In this document: positions 24,430-35,788 of the stretch, one piece after another
Position numbering within the stretch: position 1 is the stretch's first letter
Layout: the number at the start of each line of letters is the position of its first letter
NCBI RefSeq assembly: GCF_036320965.1
Contig: NC_092224.1
Location: 102,272,492-102,336,491, forward strand
Length of the DNA stretch: 64,000 nucleotides
Origin: Panulirus ornatus
Taxonomy: Eukaryota > Arthropoda > Malacostraca > Decapoda > Palinuridae
Direction: 5' to 3'
The notes under the pieces: model-generated
The model's database searches: none
The model's input: the letters and a program-made list of their open reading frames with translations, nothing else
Told to the model about the DNA's origin: nothing
Translations under genes and position numbers: made by a program

Positions 24430-24650
24430 TGTTGCCCATACCATACTGCAGGTGTGTCCACCAGGACAATATGGTGTATGGTGACTATACCATATTGTAG
24501 GTATGGTGGTGTATCCTCCAGGATAATATGGTGTATGGTGGCCATACCATACTGCAGGTATGCTGGTGTGTCCACCAGGACAGCATGGTGTATAGTGACT
24601 ATACCATACTGTAGGTATGGTGGTGTGTCCACTCAGGACAGGGTGGTGCC
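24430..24650. repeat. 54-60-bp tandem repeat, four units, frame-preserving
   Basis: The element 'gtgtccaccaggaca.tatgg' recurs with its 'tcca' at 24457, 24517, 24571 and 24628, giving steps of 60, 54 and 57 bp, all multiples of three. Both a + frame (24373-24660) and a minus frame stay open. The + frame reads a roughly 19-residue motif containing GVSTRTIWCMVTIPYC. Each unit also contains a potential hairpin, aatatggt...accatatt. I know of no matching protein. Confidence 0.85.
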
Positions 24651-25244
24651 TATATCATAACGGTGTTTATGGTATTATGAGTTCTGGAATATGAGTAACA
24701 GTGGAACAATTGTGGAGGGGCAGGTGAGCTTTGTTATCCTGAAGACGAGGTCAGACCTGGGGACCGCAGGTTATAACTTACTGAGGCACACCGCTGTGCT
24801 GTCATTATGATCATTACTGGCAACATTTGAAACGTTTGTAACCTGAGGAAATACTGATGAATCCAATATTAGAGAAAGATTCTTCTTGTCATCATCTTTA
24901 TTACTAAGCATAGAAAATGTAAGCACACTTCTAATGATATTCCTCTTAGTATATTCACGATGCTGCTGATCATATATCGTACAGACAAACAGTGACAGAC
25001 AACTGAGGCTGTTGACACGTTAGAATGAACGACCGATAGCGTAGGAGAATCTCATGAATAAACTGGTGGTTTGCTAGGCAGGCCAGATTCGTTTTATTTG
25101 TTTGAATAAAAGCGTCCATGTCATGGTTCCTGAAAGTGTCCAGGTAAAATAACTTCAAAGCACACTGAACACCAAACTGATTATCCATAATCTGTCCCCA
25201 AAATTCATCTAAAGCAAGAGGCATAGTTTTTGTGTTGTACTTCG
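24651..25244. other. No recognisable feature
   Basis: The 84-codon minus frame at 24970-25224 shows no family motif. Confidence 0.45.
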
Positions 25245-26240
25245 ATGGTTAGGAAATTAGCTGATTAATGGTCAAGCCTCAGAATGGTTAGAAGTATCAA
25301 GTGGTGTGCCAAAGGCATCAGTTTTGGGACCGGTTCTCTTTCTAATATACATTAACGACATTGATAATGGGTTTCTTTGAAAGATCTCTTAATTCGCAGA
25401 TGATGATAAGATGGAAAATGAATCTACAACAGAAACTTAACATCAAATAGACATCCACAAACTGATTGACTGGGCTAGTAGGTGATAAATGAATAGTTTA
25501 TACTGGTAAATGCAAAGTTTTGCATATCAGTAGTAAAAATGAAAAGACAAGCTACAAGATGAATTTGTTGAGATGAAAAAGGTCATTGAGGAATTGGGCT
25601 TGAGTGTAATAATCCCTAGCGACTTAAAGCCAAACAAACAGTGCACAGAAGAGTACAAAGGTTGAAAAAGATTCTTGGATTCATTGGAAGGACTTTCGAA
25701 TCTCTCGCTATATTTCTTCCACTCTTTACAACTCACTGGTACATCCCAATTTTGAAAATTGTGTTCAGTTCTGGTCATCCTACTTGAGGAAAGACATGAA
25801 CAGAATGAAGAGAGTACGGCGGAGAGCTATAAAGATGCTTCCCGGTCTGAGAAACAAATCTTATGCAAGTAGACAAAATGAATCATATTCACTCAGCTTA
25901 GGAAAGAGAAGGTTCGAAGGTGATCTAATACAGGCATTGAAAGTCATCAAAGGCTTCGATAACCTCGATCTCTCGAGCCAATTAAAGATAGAATTATCTG
26001 ATTTCACTTGAAGTAATGGATATTTTCATTCGTGGGCAAACGTTTTACTTCAAATGATAGGTACATTTTCTTTAACAGAATGGTTTACATTTGGAATGAT
26101 TAACTAATTAGAGTAGTTGAAAGCAGTCCCATAGACACGTTTAAGAATATATTCGACAAATATTACTCGTCAGGTCCACGACTGACGTTACTTGCATACC
26201 CTTAGCTACACGATAAGTTTACAGGTCTTCCTCTTAAAAA
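25245..26240 (+). mobile_element. Fossil CR1-type LINE, 3' half of RT to end
   Basis: In shifting + frames the text gives INGQASEWLEVSSGVPKAS near 25264 (motif B, family GVPQGS), LGPVLFLIYINDID near 25328 and FADDDK near 25395 (motif C). The C-terminal block follows, with VLVILLEERHEQNE-like text, the AIKMLPGLRNKSY region near 25828, and FEGDLIQALKVIKGFDNLD near 25914. FKNIFDKYYSSGPR near 26140 resembles the usual CR1 C-terminal end. Many frameshifts and stops show it is dead. Confidence 0.78.
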
Positions 26241-26344
26241 AATATGTTTGTCTTTCTACTCCTACCACATTAATCCATAAGTTTCTGTTATCTTCTGCTA
26301 CCACAAACAGACTCGAAAGGACCCAGAGCTCTGTTGCTGTTTGA

Positions 26345-26598
26345 ACTTTCTTTTATTCAGTGGTCTCCATACTTAAAGTAACGCTCATACATCTCTTCTC
26401 TCTTCGTCTCATTCGAGGTGAAATAGTTGCCTACAAGTTTGTATCTATTACTTCGAGTAAAATCAGACGAATCAAGTCTAAAGTAGCTTTTTAAATCAAG
26501 ATTATCAAAGCCTTTGAAAATGTCTGAATCTTGTATAAGATCACATCTTAACAATCTCTTTCCTAAGCTATATTCATGTCGTTTATCCAGTTATCAGA
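26345..26598 (-). mobile_element. CR1-type LINE C-terminal fragment, opposite orientation
   Basis: On the minus strand an open run reads LDKRHEYSLGKRLLRCDLIQ, then FKGFDNLDLKSYFRLD and SDFTRSNRYKLVGNYF. It is the same family block as the + strand copy 350 bp upstream, in inverted orientation and with a cleaner frame. Only about 85 codons remain. Confidence 0.78.
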
Positions 26599-27154
26599 GG
26601 ATTTGCTTCTAAGCCCGGGAGTCATCATGGAAGCTGGACGCTGTACTCTCCATGTTATCATTCTGGTCGATCATCCTACCAGTTCACCACTCCAATATGC
26701 CGGGCCTGTGACCCTCTGTGTTATCATCCTGGCCAATTACCCTGTTCTCACAAACTACGTAGCAGGTTTAGGAGCGATTAAAGTTTCGTGTTTTATGAGT
26801 GGCAACATTTTCTTGTTCAACTGCGCATGTAATAAATAGAATCAGTGGCGCAAGGATTCCCAGTCACGTCTATCTCATTATGAGCAAAATGACGGCAAAA
26901 GACAAGTCATTATCCACAGGGGTCGATGAATATATAGGGCTCGACAAGGGGTCGAAAAAATTTTAAAGGTAAAATAAGTTAAACTTTGAAAGCTTATGTA
27001 GTTAATCATATATAAGGTAAAGGAAAGGCAGAGCAAATATATGCTGTTCATTCAATAACATGGGAAATTGTGACCTAATGATTATCATTTGGCCCACCCA
27101 TCTCAATCAGGATGTAAACTTGCTCAGCTGAAAGGCATTTTCCATTATCTACTC
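26599..27154. other. No recognisable gene
   Basis: A loose direct repeat of about 70 bp ('ccatgttatcattctgg' and 'tgtgttatcatcctgg') lies near 26655 and 26720. Nothing else can be assigned. Confidence 0.45.
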
Positions 27155-27552
27155 TTTTGAAATGCCTAAGGATTAGAAGAATGCATCCATAGTGCCATTG
27201 TGCAAAGGCAACGGGGATAAAGGTGAGTCTTCAAACCACAGAGGCATACGTTTCATGAGTGTTCCTGGAAAATCGGATGGGAGGGTATTGATTGAGAGGG
27301 TGAAAGCATGGACAAAGCATCAGATTGGGGAAGAGCAGTGTAGTTCCAAAAGCGGTACAGGATCTGTGGATTAGGTGTATGCTTTGAAGACTATGCGTGA
27401 AAACAACATAGAACATCAGATGGATTTGATGTATTATTTATGGATCAGGAGAAGCCATATGAGAGAGTTGATAGAGATCCTTTGTGGAAGGTCTTAAGAG
27501 TATATGGTGTCGAAGGGAAGCTGATAGAAGCAGTAGTGAAAACTTTTTACCA
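27155..27552 (+). mobile_element. LINE-R fragment C (RT fingers to motif A)
   Basis: It matches LINE-R from the MPKD/NASIVPLCKG block through VLIERVKAWTKHQIGEEQC and SGTGSVD to the region after motif A, ending at 'VKTFYQ' near 27550. Several base losses and a premature stop (SVD* near 27374) kill it. It joins at 27552 to an oppositely oriented copy. Confidence 0.85.
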
Positions 27553-27555
27553 GTT

Positions 27556-29322
27556 ATTCTCCATTCAATCTTACGTCCCAATTACTTGTCCCTCAACCCT
27601 ACTGAATCTAATAACCTCGCTCTTATTCACATTTACTCTCAGCTTTCTCCTTTTACACACATTTCCAAACTCAGTCACCAATCTCTGCAGTTTCTCACAC
27701 GAATCAGCCACTAGAGCTGTATCATCGGCATACAACAACTGACTCACCTCCCAGGCCCTCTCATCCACAACAGACTGCATATTCGCCCCTCTCTCCAAAA
27801 CTCTTGTATTTACCTCCCTAACCACCCCATCCATGAACAAATTAAACAACCATAGGGACACCACACACCTCTGCCGCAGACCGACATTCACTGGGAACCA
27901 ATCACTCTCGTCTCTTCCTACTCCTACACATGCCTTACACCTTTGGTAAAAACTTTTCACTGCTTCTAGCAACTTAACTCCCACATCATATACTCTCAAA
28001 ACCTTCCACAAAGCATCTCTATCAACCCTATCATCTTTCTCCAGATCTATAAATTCTACATACAAATCCATTTGTTTTTCTAAGAATTTCTCGCATAAAT
28101 TTCTTAAAGCAAACACCTGATCCAAACATCTTCTACCACTTAGGAAATCACACTGCTCTTCCCCATTCTAATGCTCTGTACATGGCTTCATCCTCTCAAT
28201 CAATAACCTCCCATATAATTTCCCAGGAATACTCAGCAAACGTATACCTCTGTAGTTTGAACATTCACCTTGGTGTAACCCCTTTGCCTTTGTACGATGG
28301 CACTATGCATGCATTCCGCCAATCCTCATGTACTCTACCATGGTGCATACATACACTGAATATCCTTATCAACCAGTTAGCAACGGTCACCCCCTTTCTT
28401 AACAGATTCCACTGCAATACCATCCAAACCCGCTGCCTTGCCAGATTTCATCTTCCAAAAAGCTTTCACTACCTCTTCTCTGTTCACCAAATCATTCCCC
28501 CTGATCTTCTCACTTCGCACACCACTCCGGCCAAAACACCCTATATCTGCCACTCTGTCATCAAACACATTCAACAAACCTTCAAAATACTCACTCCATC
28601 TCCTTCTCAATCCTTCACTGTCTGTTATCACTTCTTCCCCACTTGCTCCCTTCAACGATGTTCCCATTTACTCTCTTGTCTTATGAACGATATCTACCTC
28701 CTTCCAAAACATATTTATATTCTCCCTAAAATTTGATGACACTCTCTCACCCCAACTCTCATTTGCCCTTTTTTTCAACTCTTGCACCTTTCTCTTGCCC
28801 TCCTGCCGCTTTCTTTTATGCATCTCTCAGTCATTTACACTACTTCTCTGCAAATATCGTCCAAACGCATCTTTTTTCTCTTTCGCTAACAATCTTATTT
28901 CTTCATCCCAGCACTCACTACCCTTTCTAATCTGTCCACTTCCCACCTTTCTCATGCCACAAGCATCTTTTGCGTAAGCCATCACTGCTTACCTAAAAAC
29001 ATCCCATTCCTCACCCACTCCCCTCACGTCACTTACTCTCACCTTTTGCCATTCTACACTCGATCTCTCCTGATACTTTCTCACACAAGTTTCCTTTCCA
29101 AGCTCACTTACACTCACCACTCTCTTCCCCAAACATTTTTTGTTCTTTTCTGAAAGCCTCTACAAATCTTCGCCTTCACCTCCACAAGATAGTGATCAGA
29201 CATCCTTCCAGCTGCCCCTCTCAGCGCATTAACATCCAGAAACCTCTCTTTTACACGCCTTTCAATTAACAAGTAGTCCAATAATGCCCTTTGCCAATCT
29301 TTCCTCATCACATACGTAAACT

Positions 29323-29411
<89 letters not shown>

Positions 29412-29915
29412 TTTCAAACCAGGTATTCCCAGTCATCAGTCTTTTTTTAGCACACAAATCCACAAACTCTTCACCATTTCCATTCACAACACTGAACACC
29501 CCATGTACACCATTATACCCTCAACTGCTACATCACTCACCTTCGCAATTAAATCACCTATCGTCATAACCCTGTCTCGTGCGTCAAAGCTGCTAACACA
29601 ATCAACAGCTTTCAAAACACTTGCCTCTCATGATCTTTCTTCTCATGACCAGATGCATAGGCACCAATAATCACCCATCTCTCTCCATTCACTTTCAGTT
29701 TTTCCCACATTAATCTAGAATTTACTTCCTTACACATACTCTCTCAACTCCTGCTTCAGTAGTATTGCTAATCCTTTCTTAGCTCTTGTCCTCTCATCAA
29801 TCCCTGACTTTACTCCCAAGACCTTCTCAAACCACTTTTTCCTCCTATCCTTGAGCTTCGTTTCACTCAGAGCCAAAACATTCAGGATCCTTTCCCAAAA
29901 CATACTCCCTATCTC
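27556..29915 (-). mobile_element. LINE-R copy D, endonuclease N-terminus to RT motif D, 3'-truncated
   Basis: This is the most 5'-complete copy. On the minus strand it starts near 29880 with LNVLALSETKLKD, the endonuclease start with its catalytic Glu. It continues through GAYASGH-type text near 29675, a degraded GD.IAK box near 29550, HGVFSVVNGNGEE near 29490 and MSDHYLVEVKAKI near 29180. The linker and RT follow: EKDDRVDRDALWKVL near 28025, GLRQRCVVSLWLFNLF near 27870 and LLYADDTALVADS near 27720. It stops at RVEGQV near 27571, so the C-terminal region and tail are missing. A (TA)n tract sits inside the endonuclease. Frameshifts are moderate; the longest clean run is 184 codons. Confidence 0.9.
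29323..29409. repeat. (TA)n tract inside the LINE-R endonuclease
   Basis: About 40 TA units replace the few bases that other copies carry as 'gagatatacataag' between NTWFKK and the YTYVSRRD block. Confidence 0.95.
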
Positions 29916-30000
29916 CCCTTTCCTCTCATTTGGTTAAATCCACACACACTCAGACACCCCAGTCTGAGCCTTAGAGGATGATGAGCACTCCCCATGTGAC

Positions 30001-30143
30001 TCCTTCTTTTGTTTCCCTTTTTAGAAATTTAGATACAAGGGGGGGGGGGGGAGTTTCCAATCCCCCGCTCCCGCCCCCTTCAGTCACCTTCTACGAAACG
30101 TGGGGGAATACGCGGAAAGTATTCTTTCCCCCTATCCCCACGG

Positions 30144-30212
<69 letters not shown>

Positions 30213-30398
30213 CCCATATATTCCCTGCGTGTCGTACAATGCAACTAAAATGGGAGGGAGCGGGTTGCTGTAACTTCTCCCCTCATGTTTTTGATTTTCC
30301 TAGTGAAGGAACAGAGAAAGGGGCCAAGTGAGGATATTCTCCCTATGCCTTAGTTCTCCGGTCTTAACACTTCCTCGATAACGCGGGAAATGGCGAAC
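30001..30398. mobile_element. Two partial S elements in inverted orientation around (TA)n
   Basis: 30001-30148 matches the minus strand of the 240-bp S element, from the 'ccttcttttgg' region through ccccgctccc and acgacacgcaggg to ccctatcccc. 30210-30398 matches its + strand from tattccctgcgtgtcgt through ggagggagcgg to gataacgcgggaaatggcgaa. The 60-bp (TA)n at 30149-30209 lies between, so the block can fold as one hairpin. The + half lacks the first roughly 25 bp of S. Confidence 0.8.
30149..30209. repeat. (TA)n
   Basis: Pure TA between the two S halves. Confidence 0.97.

Positions 30399-31340
<942 letters not shown>

Positions 31341-31415
<75 letters not shown>
31341..31415. repeat. (TA)n between tail-to-tail LINE-R copies E and F
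   Basis: Pure TA after 'taaatatatataaa'. The reverse-complemented tail of F begins directly beyond it. Confidence 0.97.
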
Positions 31416-31417
<2 letters not shown>

Positions 31418-33499
31418 CTTTTTTTTTCTTTTTCTTTTTTTTTGGCTTTGTCGCTGTCTCCCGCGTTTGCGAGGTAGCGCAAGGAAACAGACGAAAGAAA
31501 TGGCCCAACCCACCCCCATACACATGTATATACATACGTCCACACACGCAAATATACATACCTACACAACTTTCCATGGTTTACCCCAGACGCTTCACAT
31601 GCCTTGATTCAATCCACTGACAGCACGTCAACCCCGGTATACCACATCGCTCCAATTCACTCTATTCCTTGCCCTCCTTTCACCCTCCTGCATGTTCAGG
31701 CCCCGATCACACAAAATCTTTTTCACTCCATCTTTCCACCTCCAATTTGGTCTCCCTCTTCTCCTCGTTCCCTCCACCTCCGACACATATATTCTCTTGG
31801 TCAATCTTTCCCCACTCATTCTCTCCATGTGCCCGAACCATTTCAAAACACCCTCTTCTGCTCTCTCAACCACGCTCTTTTTATTTCTACACATCTCTCT
31901 TACCCTTACGTTACTTACTCGATCAAACCACCTCACACCACACATTGTCCTCAAACATCTCATTTCCAGCACATCCATCCTCCTGCGCACAACTCTATCC
32001 ATAGCCCACGCCTCGCAACCATACAACATTGTTGGTACCACTATTCCTTCAAACATACCCATTTTTGCTTTCCGAGATAATGTTCTCGACTTCCACACAT
32101 TCTTCAAGGCTCCCAGAATTTTCGCCCCCTTGCCCACCCTATGATCCACTTCCGCTTCCATGGTTCCATCCGCTGCCAGATCCACTCCCAGATATCTAAA
32201 ACACTTCACTTCCTCCAGTTTTTCTCCATTCAGACTCACCTCCCAATTGACTTGACCCTCAACCCTACTGTACCTAATAACCTTGCTCTTATTCACATTT
32301 ACTCTTAACTTTCTTCTTTCACACACTTTACCAAACTCAGTCAACAGCTTCTGCAGTTTCTTACATGAATCAGCCACCAGCGCTGTATCATCAGCGAACA
32401 ACAACTGACTCACTTCCCAAGCTCTCTCATCCCCAACAGACTTCATACTTGCCCCTTTTTCCAAAACTCTTGCATTCACCTCCCTAACAACCCCATCCAT
32501 AAACAAATTAAACAACCATGGAGACATCACACACCCCTGCCGCAAACCTACATTCACAGAGAACCAATCACTTTCCTCTCTTCCTACACGTACACATGCC
32601 TTACATCCTCGATAAAAACTTTTCACTGCTTCTAACAACTTGCCTCCCACACCATATATTCTTAATACCTTCCACAAAGCATCTCTATCATCTCTATCAC
32701 ATGCCTTCCCCAGATCCATAAATGCTACATACAAATCCATTTGCTTTTCTAAGTATTTCTCACATACATTCTTCAAAGCAAACACCTGATCCACACATCC
32801 TCTACCACTTCTGAAACCACACTGCTCTTCCCTAATCTGATGCTCTGTACATGCCTTCACCCTCTCAATCAATATCCTCCCATATAATTTACCAGGAATA
32901 CTCAACAAACTTATACCTCTGTAATTTGAGCACTCACTCTTATCCCCTTTGCCTTTGTACAATGGCACTATGCACGCATTCCGCCAATCCTCAGGCACCT
33001 CACCATGAGTCATACATACATTAAATAACCTTACCAACCAGTCAACAATACAGTCACCCCCTTTTTTAATAAATTCCACTGCAATACCATCCAAACCTGC
33101 TGCCTTGCCGGCTTTCATCTTCCGCAAAGCTTTTACTACCTCTTCTCTGTTTACCAAATCATTTTCCCTAACCCTCTCACTTTGCACACCACCTCGACGA
33201 AAACACCCTATATCTGCCACTCTATCATCAAACACATTCAACAAACCTTCAAAATACTCACTCCATCTCCTTCTCACATCACCACTACTTGTTATCACCT
33301 CCCCATTTGCGCCCTTCACTGAAGTTCCCATTTGCTCCCTTGTCTTACGCACTTTATTTACCTCCGTCCAGAACATCTTTTTATTCTCCCTAAAATTTAA
33401 TGATACTCTCTCACCCCAACTCTCATTTGCCCTTTTTTCACCTCTTGCACCTTTCTCTTGACCTCCTGTCTCTTTCTTTTATACATCTCCCACTCAATT
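31416..33499 (-). mobile_element. LINE-R copy F, best-preserved RT copy, short 3' tail
   Basis: On the minus strand the copy runs from the KRKRQEVKRKVQ linker (near 33480) through RT and C-terminal region to the short tail at 31600-31445, then a T-rich (A-rich on the element strand) end at 31416-31440. Upstream of the long frame there is one break: the A run before 'gggcaaatgag' has six As where the open copy has seven. The 5' end is cut at 33499 and abuts copy G head-to-head. Sequence is close to copies B, H and N. Confidence 0.93.
31628..33376 (-). CDS. Reverse transcriptase ORF of LINE-R copy F (582 codons, 5'-partial)
   Basis: The product would be the RT and C-terminal part of a non-LTR polyprotein that copies element RNA onto nicked DNA. 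Residues: PED..NACIVPLYKGKGD 128-146, NYRGISLLS 151-159, QCGFRSGRGCVDQ 185-197, motif A AFMDLGKACDRDD 218-230 with catalytic D221. Motif B GLRQGCVMSPWLFNLF lies at 277-292, motif C FADD at 327-330, NVNKSKV at 360-366 and motif E RYLGVDLA at 394-401. The thumb block GCEAWAMDRVVRR is at 453-465 and the [10 protein letters not shown] box at 541-550. The endonuclease domain is missing, so the Met at 33376 is internal, not a real start. Motif A differs from the other copies (LEKAYDRVDRD) at three sites, including the Tyr two residues before the second Asp, so activity is doubtful. No stop or frameshift occurs in the frame. Confidence 0.85.
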   Translation of the reverse strand: MFWTEVNKVRKTREQMGTSVKGANGEVITSSGDVRRRWSEYFEGLLNVFDDRVADIGCFRRGGVQSERVRENDLVNREEVVKALRKMKAGKAAGLDGIAVEFIKKGGDCIVDWLVRLFNVCMTHGEVPEDWRNACIVPLYKGKGDKSECSNYRGISLLSIPGKLYGRILIERVKACTEHQIREEQCGFRSGRGCVDQVFALKNVCEKYLEKQMDLYVAFMDLGKACDRDDRDALWKVLRIYGVGGKLLEAVKSFYRGCKACVRVGREESDWFSVNVGLRQGCVMSPWLFNLFMDGVVREVNARVLEKGASMKSVGDERAWEVSQLLFADDTALVADSCKKLQKLLTEFGKVCERRKLRVNVNKSKVIRYSRVEGQVNWEVSLNGEKLEEVKCFRYLGVDLAADGTMEAEVDHRVGKGAKILGALKNVWKSRTLSRKAKMGMFEGIVVPTMLYGCEAWAMDRVVRRRMDVLEMRCLRTMCGVRWFDRVSNVRVREMCRNKKSVVERAEEGVLKWFGHMERMSGERLTKRIYVSEVEGTRRRGRPNWRWKDGVKKILCDRGLNMQEGERRARNRVNWSDVVYRG

Positions 33500-33501
33500 T
33501 C

Positions 33502-34234
33502 ATGTTTGCGAGGCGTGGGCTATGGATAGAGTTGTGCGCAGGAGGGTGGATGTGCTGGAAACGAGATGTTTGAAGACATGTGGTGTGAGGTGGTTTGATG
33601 GAGTAAGTAATGTAAGGGTAAGAGAGATGTGTGGAAATAACAAGAGCGTGGTTGAGAGAGCAGAAGAGGGTGTTTTGAAATGGTTTGAGCACATGGAGAG
33701 AATGAGTGAGGAAAGATTGACCAAGAGGATATTTGTGTCAGAGGTGGAGGGAACGAGGAGAAGTGGGAGACCAAATTGGAGGTGGAGGGATGGAGTGAAA
33801 AAGATTTTGAGTGATCGGGGCCTGAACATGCAGGAGGGTGAAAGGCAGGCAAGGAATAGAGTGAATTGGATCGATGTGGTATACCGGGGTCGACGTGCTG
33901 TCAATGGATTGAATCAGGGCATGTGAAGCGTCTGGGGTAAACCATGGAGGGTTCTGTGGAGCCTATATGTGGAAAGGGAGCTGTGGTTTCGGGCATTATT
34001 ACATGACAGCTAGAGACTGAGTGTGAACGAATGGGGCCTTTTTTGTCTTTTCCTAGCGCTACCTCGCACGCATGAGGGGGGGAGGGGGATGTTATTCTAT
34101 GTGTGGCAAGGTGGCGATAGGAATAAATAAAGGCCGACAGTATGAATTATGTACATGTGTATATATGTATATGTCTGTGTGTGCATATATATGTGTACAT
34201 TGAGATGTATAGGTATGTATATTTGCGTGTGTGG
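33502..34234 (+). mobile_element. LINE-R copy G: C-terminal region and long tail, incomplete
   Basis: It starts at the GCEAWAMDRVVRR block, head-to-head against F. It is open to 33926 (DVLETRCLKTCGVRW, with a residue or two lost) and carries the long tail with its inner gctacctcgc module near 34058. It stops at 'tttgcgtgtgtgg' before the terminal module, where the sequence flips strand. Confidence 0.9.
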
Positions 34235-34327
34235 AAACAGACGAAAGAAATGGCCCAACCCACCCCCATACACGTGTATATACAAATACGTCCACACACT
34301 CAAATATACATACCTACACATCTCAAC

Positions 34328-34329
<2 letters not shown>
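34233..34329 (-). mobile_element. Inverted LINE-R tail fragment
   Basis: Reverse complement of the tail section 'acattgagatgt...gggttgggccatttctttcgtctgttt'. Together with the end of G it forms an imperfect inverted repeat with arms of about 36 bp (34199-34235 and 34290-34329). Confidence 0.85.

Positions 34330-34361
<32 letters not shown>
34329..34361. repeat. (TA)n
   Basis: About 16 TA units between the inverted tail fragment and copy H. Confidence 0.97.
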
Positions 34362-34364
<3 letters not shown>

Positions 34365-35568
34365 GGAAGAGCAGTGTGGTTTCAGAAGTGGTAGAGGATG
34401 TGTGGATCAGGTGTTTGCTTTGAAGAATGTATGTGAGAAATACTTAGAAAAGCAAATGGATTTGTATGTAGCATTTATGGATCTGGAGAAGGCATATGAT
34501 AGAGTTGATAGAGATGCTCTGTGGAAGGTATTAAGAATATATGGTGTGGGAGGAAAGTTGTTAGAAGCAGTGAAAAGTTTTTATCGAGGATGTAAGGCAT
34601 GTGTACGTGTAGGAAGAGAGGAAAGTGATTGGTTCTCAGTGAATGTAGGTTTGCGGCAGGGGTGTGTGATGTCTCCATGGTTGTTTAATTTGTTTATGGA
34701 TGGGGTTGTTAGGGAGGTAATGCAAGAGTTTTGGAAAAGAGGGGCAAGTATGAAGTCTGTTGGGGATGAGAGAGCTTGGGAAGTGAGTCAGTTGTTGTTC
34801 GCTGATGATACAGCGCTGGTGGCTGATTCATGTGAGAAACTGCAGAAGCTGGTGACTGAGTTTGGTAAAGTGTGTGGAAGAAGAAAGTTAAGAGTAAATG
34901 TGAATAAGAGCAAGGTTATTAGGTACAGTAGGGTTGAGGGTCAAGTCAATTGGGAGGTGAGTTTGAATGGAGAAAAACTGGAGGAAGTGAAGTGTTTTAG
35001 ATATCTGGGAGTGGATCTGGCAGCGGATGGAACCATGGAAGCGGAAGTGGATCATAGGGTGGGGGAGGGGGCGAAAATTCTGGGGGCCTTGAAGAATGTG
35101 TGGAAGTCGAGAACATTATCTCGGAAAGCAAAAATGGGTATGTTTGAAGGAATAGTGGTTCCAACAATGTTGTATGGTTGCGAGGCGTGGGCTATGGATA
35201 GAGTTGTGCGCAGGAGGGTGGATGTGCTGGAAATGAGATGTTTGAGGACAATGTGTGGTGTAAGGTGGTTTGATCGAGTGAGTAACGTAAGGGTAAGAGA
35301 GATGTGTGGAAATAAAAAGAGCGTGGTTGAGAGAGCAGAAGAGGGTGTTTTGAAGTGGTTTGGGCACATGGAGAGAATGAGTGAGGAAAGATTGACCAAG
35401 AGGATATATGTGTCGGAGGTGGAGGGAACGAGGAGAAGAGGGAGACCAAATTGGAGGTGGAAAGATGGAGTGAAAAAGATTTTGTGTGATCGGGGCCTGA
35501 ACATGCAGGAGGGTGAAAGGAGGGCAAGGAATAGAGTGAATTGGAGCGATGTGGTATACCGGGGTTGA
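34360..35568 (+). CDS. Reverse transcriptase ORF of LINE-R copy H (about 402 codons, 5'-partial)
   Basis: An open frame enters from the (TA)n, which reads as Ile-Tyr repeats and cannot contain a stop, and becomes LINE-R at IGEEQCGFRSGRGC. Order: motif A AFMDLEKAYDRVDRD, motif B GLRQGCVMSPWLFNLF, motif C LLFADDTALV, NVNKSKVIRYS, RYLGVDLAAD, thumb [26 protein letters not shown] and the terminal VVYRG stop. The catalytic Asp residues are all present. A one-base loss and a one-base gain near 34719-34740 cancel out, changing VNARVLERG to VMQEFWKRG. The fingers and endonuclease are absent, so no full enzyme is made from this copy. Confidence 0.82.
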
Positions 35569-35760
35569 CGTGCTGTCAGTGGATTGAATCAAGGCATGTG
35601 AAGCGTCTGGGGTAAACCATGGAAAGCTGTGTAGGTATGTATATTTGCGTGTGTGGACGTATGTATATACATGTGTATGGGGGGGGGGGGGTTGGGCCAT
35701 TTCTTTCGTCTGTTTCCTTGCGCTACCTCGCAAACGCGGGAGACAGCGACAAAGTATAAT
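34361..35760 (+). mobile_element. LINE-R copy H: RT from fingers to short 3' tail
   Basis: The copy begins mid-RT at 'ttggggaagagcagtgtgg' directly after (TA)n. It runs through an intact frame to 35568 and ends with the short tail: 12-G run near 35680, terminal gctacctcgcaaacgcggga module near 35722, then 'aataaaaaaaaaaa' and TA. It is nearly identical to B over the shared part. Confidence 0.94.
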
Positions 35761-35788
35761 AAAAAAAAAAATATATATATATATATAT

